From positions 62,001 to 126,000 of the forward strand of contig JACKQL020000035.1 of assembly GCA_018296165.2 (NCBI GenBank): DNA of 64,000 nucleotides, read 5' to 3'. Position numbers and translations under genes: made by a program. This document shows positions 58,021-64,000 of this stretch, piece after piece; within the stretch, counting starts at the first letter, position 1; every line of letters starts with the position of its first letter. The notes under the pieces are model-generated. The model was not told where the DNA came from and did no database searches. It saw only the letters and a list, made by a program, of their open reading frames with translations. The stretch is from Termitomyces sp. T153 (taxonomy: Eukaryota > Basidiomycota > Agaricomycetes > Agaricales > Lyophyllaceae).

Positions 58021-58030
58021 GAACAAGTCT
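58021..58030 (+). promoter_or_regulatory. Self-complementary primer-binding site of element D
   Basis: GAACAAGTCT directly abuts the LTR and is the exact reverse complement of AGACTTGTTC at 57880-57889 in the LTR. It starts without TGG, so tRNA priming is unlikely. Confidence 0.72.
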
Positions 58031-58384
58031 CCTAAAACTGGCCTGGAAGCTCTGCATAGCCACAAGGAACCTCCAAGCTGCTATCTGTCACTTCTCTGCC
58101 AGGATTAAGCACCATGGAGTTCTATGTCTCAGCTTGCCAACCCAGACACACCCTTGGAGGCCCCAGCCCTGCAGGACAAAGCCTGGACTCACCTGCTCCA
58201 CCTAGAGACCCAGGTGCAATTAACACAATCATCTCTCACCCACCATATGACTGAACTCTCTACTCTCTGTTAGACAACAGATCTTATCTCCCAATCCTTC
58301 CAGGCACTGCTAGAACACCTAAGCCCTAACTCTGCCCCTCCTGCAGCAGTAGAACCAGCTCTGCCTGCTGCAGCACCTACTTCA

Positions 58385-58990
58385 GTGGCTCTGGTAACTC
58401 TATGGCCACAGATCCCTCATCTGGCACTGCCAGACACATACAACAGCACCCAATCTGGGAGGGAGCAATTTCTACAGTCCTGCCTCACCTACATCCACCT
58501 CAGCAGGGATGCTTTTCACTCCAACATATTGAAAATAGCCTGGGTGCTGTTATACATGAAGACTGAATGTGCCTCCACCTACATGCTGTGAGTTTTCTGC
58601 TGTCTTGGAGGTGTGAGGAGCTTCCCAGACTGGGCTACCTTTGAAAAGGACTTTCACATGGGTTTTTTCCCATTAGACCCCACCAAGACAGCAGCACTGA
58701 TGCTGTGTGACAGGGAGCAGTATGGACAAGGAAAGCATACATTGGATGAGTACATTGACTCGTTCCAAGCCCTGGTCGAACAGGCCACCTACCCTGATGG
58801 CCTCCAACTATGCCTCACCTTCTGGGATGGCTTGCACCCTGCCTTGGTGGAACACATTGACAACCTGGTGGAGGGTCGCCCTGACAATAAAAAGATTGCA
58901 TCATAGTATGAGGTGGCCTAGGACCAATGGCAACTCATGGAGATACAGAGGTGGCCTGGGACCAATGGCAACTCATGGAGATACAGAGGG
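58385..58990 (+). pseudogene. gag: Gag remnant of element D
   Basis: Frame with LPDTYNSTQSGREQFLQSCL, then after an in-frame TGA and a frameshift FPDWATFEKDFHMGFFPLDP and EYIDSFQALVEQATYPDG, typical of Ty3 capsid regions. It ends among TAG codons near 58905 and beyond. A 36-bp direct duplication (GGCCTAGGACCAATGGCAAC and onward, about 58914 and 58955) lies at the end. Confidence 0.65.
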
Positions 58991-59089
58991 AGCTCTGCTG
59001 CCCCCATTCCACACTGTGCCCCACTCTAGTCAGCAACCTCCACCACCCTGCACCTACTCACCCAGTGCTGGCTCCTCTACAGACATTTA

Positions 59090-60213
59090 CACCCACTACC
59101 AGTGCCCATAGAATGGTGCAGTGTAGCATCCATAGACTTCATTGTAGAGCTCTCCAACACCCACAGTTATAATGTGATCATGGTGGTGGTGGACCTATAT
59201 GGCAAGAGAGCACACTTCATTCCAACTCACACCACCTGCTCTGCCATGGGTGCCATAAACCTGTACTGGTCAGGGACCACAATTTGTGGTGGAGTTCACC
59301 TGGGAGCTCTACCAACTGCTCAGAGTAAAGCTCCACACCACCACTGCCTACCATCCACAGTCTGACAGCCAGATGGAGCACGTAAACCAGGAGCTGGAAC
59401 AGTATCTCTGCCTCTTCTGCAATGAGTGCCAAGATGACTGGGAGGAACTCCTCCCTAATGTCAAATTCCAGTACAACAACCATGTTCATGTGTCCACCCA
59501 GTTTTCCCCATTCTTCCTTGATACTGGATGGCACTTGCACATGGGTTTTGAACCCTGGGCCTGACTCCTGGAGAATGAGGCAGTAAACAAATTTGTGGGC
59601 CAGATGAAGAGGTTACAGGAGGAAGCCCAAGCTGTGCTGGCAAAAGCAAAAGATGACATGGTGCAATACTATGACTGCAGGAGGACTCCAGAGCACAGAT
59701 ATCAGCCCAGAGATTGAGTCTACCTGGATGCCTCTGACATTACAACCACCTGACCCTCAAAAAAGCTGTCACACTACCAATTAGGGCCATTCACAGTGGA
59801 ATGACAGGTGGGACCCCTGGCCTATCAACTCTGACTCCCCACAGGGATGTGCCAGCTTCATCTGGTGTTCAATGTGGTCAAACTAACCCTGGCCCCTAAA
59901 GATCCTATCCCAGGGCAACATCTGCCACCTCCACTGCCCCCCATGGTAGTCAATGACAACAAAGAGTATGAAGTGGAAGAAATCCTGGACAGCCATTTAT
60001 TCTGGAGACAACTACAGTACAAGGTGAAGTGGAAAGGCTACGGAATCAAGGATATTTCCTGGGAGCCACAGGAGAACGTACATGCCCCCAAACTTGTCAA
60101 GGAGTTCCACCAGAGACATCCAGATGCCCATGTGCCATATGAGGAATCTACCCTATCTTGCTGGCAGACTGAGCAATCAGGGAAACTTCTTCTACCCTGT
60201 GTGTCAAGATGCT
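59090..60213 (+). pseudogene. Integrase C-terminal part and chromodomain of element D
   Basis: Starts with SIDFIVELSNTHSYNVIMVV (first catalytic Asp) and FIPTHTTCSA. A frameshift near 59280 precedes QFVVEFTWELYQLL and TTTAYHPQSDSQMEHVNQEL. The post-core region has four TGA codons in SDITTT*PSKKL and nearby. The chromodomain reads YEVEEILDSHLFWRQLQYKV, KWKGYGIKDISWEP at about 59965-60080. RT is absent upstream, so gag is followed almost directly by integrase. Confidence 0.75.
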
Positions 60214-60226
60214 AGAGAGGGGGTGA

Positions 60227-60599
60227 TGTCAGGGGACTTCCATTTCCAACCTCTGTGACTAGTTCCAGCACCTCTGCAGCTTGTTTGACACCTCTGCAGC
60301 TCTTTCTGGGACCATGGAGATCTCCAGAGAACTGTGGAGATCTCCATATTACCTCAGCAACCATTGCCCTAGGGTTAGGAGTAACTCCAGTCACCTGTAC
60401 AGTAGTTCCCACACCTCCACTGCCTGCTGATGCACTGTGCTGAGCAGTGGGGATCCTTAGACTTGTTCTCTTTGGATTCTCCTCTGCTAGGTGATTAGTT
60501 ACTGATTTGTATTGTCATTTACTCTGCTAATATACTTCAGATTCCCCTCTGCTAGCTGTGTGACTCCAATCCACCACCCCAAAGGTTGCCCTTACAGCA
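60227..60599 (+). repeat. 3' LTR of element D (373 bp)
   Basis: Aligns with 57648-58020 along its full length with scattered substitutions, including the TTAGACTTGTTCTC self-primer segment. Confidence 0.88.
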
Positions 60600-62700
60600 C
60601 CCTTCTGTCCCCATTAGTTGCCTTCCATGTGTCACATGCTTGGACATTACTCAGTATAGATTAATTGTTAGCCATGCTTCCATACATACTGCCAATAGAT
60701 AAAGTAGTTATGTTAGTCATCTAGCAATATAGTATATAGGATGGTCTGCAGGATAGAATATCTTCAGACTGAACAATAACAGTGTTTACCAGGTTTATCC
60801 ATTGATCCAACTGTAAGATCCTTCAGTGTTATCTCATGCTCAGTTTGCTGTGCTCACCCTCTGTGTGACTCCTGGCTGCCTCCATGCCTCTTGACTCTCA
60901 CTCATTGCCTGCACCTTGCCTGCTCTTGCCAGGTTTAACCATGAAGTGATCATTTCCTTACAGGTTGTCCTATGCTGTCTGCCTCTCTAACTCACAGCAT
61001 ACAATCCTACCCCCTACTATGTCTAACAACTTTGACTCTGACTCTACCTCTCTGACTTGCTCCCTATGCCAGTCTCCTCAGCTTGTCTACTCAGTGTTGC
61101 TTCTGGCACTCCCTCAGTCCCTTGAAACTGGGCCTGTTCAGACCTCTCATCTGGATGCTGACTGGCACTCAATCCTACAACAGATGCAACCAACTCTTTT
61201 CACCAGTGAAAGCTGACTAGCTGCCTTGGAGAAAGGGCACTCTATTGCTACCACCTGAACCACTCTGCCCTTCCAGGCTGACCTAAGCCTGGACTTTGAC
61301 AAAATAGTACCTGAAGGTGGTACTAGCAAAACAACAAGGGTGCTAACTTGATAGAGAGAGAGCTAGGGCAAAAAAAGAAGCTTTAAAGTTGCAAGACTTA
61401 GATCTGAAGTTTAGGGCTACTGATGAAGTACAATTTTTGGATGGTAGTATAGAAAACATGACAGTATTTATGGTAAGTAAAACTAATGAAACTAAAAGGA
61501 GGCACCAACAGTGAACTGGTTGCTAGCAACCTAACCAAATCAGGAGAAATCCCATATGAAAGTAAGTAACCTAAAATATAGCCAAAGTCAACACCTGGAA
61601 TGTGTAAGGTGACATTGGCCATGGATAGTCCAAGCCAAGCCCATCACTCATGTCCTGAACATCCAGTCAAGAGGCAAGCAGCAAGTGAGCTGGCCAGAGG
61701 CATATCAGGCAAGCAGCAGGTGACCAATGAGAGGCAAAGGCAGAGGGTGAGGTGAGGTGAGGGGCTGCACTGGCTGAGTTTACAGTGATGCTAGTGAATA
61801 AACTTGGAAGCAATGCTATTGTCTGGACTGGGGATATCCTATCCCCAGGTCTGTTTATATACTATAAGGCTACTAGATGACTCAGTACCTATGACTAAGT
61901 TGGAGGCTGCTGACTCCAGCCTATATGATAAAGTGGAGGCTGATGACTATGAACTGAATCAGGCCCAGTAGTAGAAGGATCAATGATTGACAATAATATA
62001 CCATGTGCTAGGTATAATATACCCATTAGGCCTTGGAGTCAAGATGGTGAGGGAATAAGAAGGGGCCAGGCAGTCTGGAGGTTGGCTAGATAGAGGTGCC
62101 AATCCCCACAGACTAAGCTAGGCAAGAGTGGGATGGTCCAAGGACTGGTCCCCTTACAGAATGACAGTTAGTATGCTGGTTGCTAGGGTGTTGAGTAGTA
62201 GATAATAAACTAAATGAAGCAATGAGAAAACCATGTTAATAATACCAAGAAATGAATTATAATTGGTAACTTTGCTAGGAGGTTGCTAGTCTTCACAAAG
62301 GTAATGTCATCTGATGGGCTGAGAGTCTAGACCACATGTGACAGAGTCATGTGACTGTTGTGTCACATAAAAACTGGAAAATCTGGAAGTCACCAAAAAC
62401 ATAGAAAATAACAGAAATTGGTGCTTAGTGAGAATAGGGTTTATTGATGCACACACATTTTACCTCACATATAATTGTATATGTCCCCTGAAATTAGCAT
62501 GATACCTGTTCTGATCCACAGTTTCTATGAGACCAACATGCACTACCTGCATCCTTAAACCCTTGATATATGCACACCACCTCCAAGATGCATGGACACA
62601 TGTGGTTCCAAGAGAGTAATACATACTCAATCAGTGTTGAATGATTACTTAGAATCATGTTGTACTCAAGTATATACTATTGCTATTTCTCTACATGACT
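60600..62700. other. Repeat-like region, no gene assigned
   Basis: AT-rich and CpG-poor like the old transposon sequence around it. A short plus-strand frame at 61018-61216 (MSNNFDSDSTSLTCSLCQSP) could be a gag start, with a TATA-like AGTATATAGG near 60730 upstream. The rest (61370-62700) has only short, unrelated frames. It is probably old transposon debris; no LTR pair was found by eye. Confidence 0.4.
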
Positions 62701-62724
62701 AGTACATATTGTATACTGTACTGC

Positions 62725-62975
62725 CTTTTGGGATTTGGACTGCCTTTTGGGAATTGAAAAGGCCGAAATCTACAAAAGAAATGGTTGGCCTTACAGGAAG
62801 AGAACAGCCAAAATCTACATTTGGCCGGCCGATACCCGGATTTCGACTCGCCAGTACCGCCAATTTGTCATGTCGCTACCATCATTTGGCAATCGGATGC
62901 GCCAGCTGGCAGTCAAGGATCAAATTTGACCAAGTTCGAAATTACCAAGTTCGAAATTTGTCATTAATTCAAAAA
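62725..62975. repeat. Short repeats at the island's right edge
   Basis: ACTGCCTTTTGGGATTTGG and ACTGCCTTTTGGGAATTG stand in tandem near 62720-62756. ACCAAGTTCGAAATT is repeated with a period of about 17 bp at 62928-62957, around the palindrome TTCGAA. CpG reappears here, marking a change from the transposon DNA. Confidence 0.55.
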
Positions 62976-63048
62976 ACCCCGGCAACTGGCATGCTTATTT
63001 AAAATAGCGGTAAATACAATAAATAAACACATTTTCTATCATCACAAA

Positions 63049-63960
63049 TCAAGTAAAATACTCCGCGAACGCCGAAGGAGGGAGGTTGCAGGGCCAGCCA
63101 CCATCTTCAATGATCTTTTCAAAATCCCTCTCACAACATCTAAACAGATCCATTGCTACGCGAGCCAGTTCCAACTTGAGCCCTACATCAGCGTCGGAAT
63201 GGACTTGGGAACCAAGATAAACTACTAACCGAATCCTCGTATTCCATTCCAACGGTACATCCCATGTACTTATGAACGAGGATTGGCAGACTGACAATCA
63301 CACGACTCTTGAGTTTCCTCCTCATGGGACGAAACAACGCCAGATCTCGTGTATACAGAGCGGGATGTGAAAGACCTAGAACCTGTGGCGAATCGAATCA
63401 ATATGCCTTAATTCCATGTTGCATTATGTGGCGCACTGATAAGAAAGTCCACAGACAATGTCCGACAAGGATTTTGTTCTTCACGATGCTAGAAACGCGC
63501 AACTGAACTTCTTGGAATGAAGGAGCTAGTATTCAAAAGTATGAGCCGGAAGTTAAGCAATCGGGCACCCTGCTGACCATTTATAAGATCGTGAATGTAT
63601 ATACCGGTTTCTTGTGATCTGTAGTCTTCTATTTTGTGCCTACGTGAAGTTTAGTGTTCAAAAATTGTGGTTATCAACAAGTAGATACTGACGTGGGCTG
63701 GACATACGTGTCCAAGACGACATCTCCCCGGTAATCGACGATAGACACACGCCTATAAGTAAGATATTGGATTTTGACTGTGAAGAACCGCGTATGACGC
63801 ACGCTACCATTGGTATCCTTTGAACCTGCTCGTTGATCTCGATTGTTCCAATATACACCACGATGGCCGAGACTCCAAGGTAGTGTCTATCGAATATGTT
63901 CATAACATGGTGACAAAGGAGAGAGGATGCATACTCTTGTGATGAATGCAGCTTTGGTAG
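63049..63960 (-). CDS. REXO4-like DEDDh RNA exonuclease, probably 5'-truncated by the window
   Basis: Pieces of an RNase H-fold exonuclease are recovered over short introns. RRVSIVDYRGDVVLDTYVQP (about 63755-63690) matches the segment after motif I in REXO4 proteins. KNKILVGHCLWTFLS contains the VGH region. A 50-nt intron joins it to VLGLSHPALYTRDLALFRPM, with the RDT/RDL-type position. The last exon reads LELARVAMDLFRCCERDFEK and PCNLPPSAFAEYFT, stop at 63049-63051. Motif I (DCEMVG in the family) was not found within the window, so the first exon is either diverged or beyond 64000. The His of VGH is present; the final catalytic HxxxxD is only partly visible (ARVAMDLF region). Confidence 0.6.
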
Positions 63961-64000
63961 ACTGGGAATCGGTGTAGGTTGTCGAAAGATGTGGTCTTGG

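Larger units (their letters stand above)
57648..60599 (+). mobile_element. Element D: internally deleted chromodomain Ty3/gypsy element
   Basis: Two 373-bp LTRs (57648-58020 and 60227-60599) flank only 2.2 kb. It keeps a primer-binding site, part of gag, the integrase core and C-terminus, a chromodomain and a polypurine tract (AGAGAGGGGGTGA before 60227), but has no protease, RT or RNase H. In-frame TGA codons occur where related proteins have Arg. No target-site duplication is obvious. Confidence 0.85.

Overview
This is a nuclear window from a filamentous basidiomycete, probably an Agaricomycete. Genes are packed closely on both strands and interrupted by many introns of about 45-60 nt. The protein set is fungal: a mitochondrial Hsp40, CK2 alpha, GH18 chitinases, the proteasome activator Blm10 and an Rxt2-like HDAC subunit. 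Exon structures were built by eye from GT/AG sites and family conservation, so internal splice sites are estimates unless stated.

Left arm (1-29131) is ordinary host sequence. In order it holds a mitochondrial DnaJ (-), a small SET protein (-), CK2 alpha (+), two tandem GH18 chitinases (+, +), a DEDD 3'-5' exonuclease with a repetitive tail (-), a Ser/Pro/His-rich protein of unknown function (+), a RING protein (+), a conserved unknown protein with one membrane segment (+), a translin-family TRAX protein (-), a HIT hydrolase (+), the very long BLM10 gene (-) and an Rxt2-like gene (-).

Centre (about 29200-62700) is a transposon island of nested Ty3/gypsy LTR retrotransposons. Element A (30468-46727, minus) has LTRs of about 1.1 kb and no recognisable pol. 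Element B (32906-43357), with three intact reading frames for gag, protease and pol, has inserted into A and is flanked by a 4-bp duplication. Element C (47648-57421, plus) is a chromodomain element with 400-bp LTRs, decayed mainly by CpG loss. It sits inside an older LTR of the A family (46728-47647 plus 57422-57583). Element D (57648-60599, plus) has 373-bp LTRs and has lost protease and reverse transcriptase. Sequence from 60600 to about 62700 is unassigned repeat-like DNA.

Two features of the island stand out. First, A, B and C each carry an intron-containing gene on the antisense strand between pol (or its place) and the 3' LTR. A and C share one gene; in C it encodes a Zn2Cys6-like cysteine cluster and a coiled coil. 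B carries an unrelated, fully open six-exon gene in the same position. Second, A and D each show a perfect match between the sequence next to the 5' LTR and a site inside the LTR transcript, the signature of Tf1/sushi-type self-priming. The paired sequences differ between the two families but complementarity is kept.

Right arm (63049-64000) returns to host sequence with part of a REXO4-like RNA exonuclease gene (-) that probably continues past the window.
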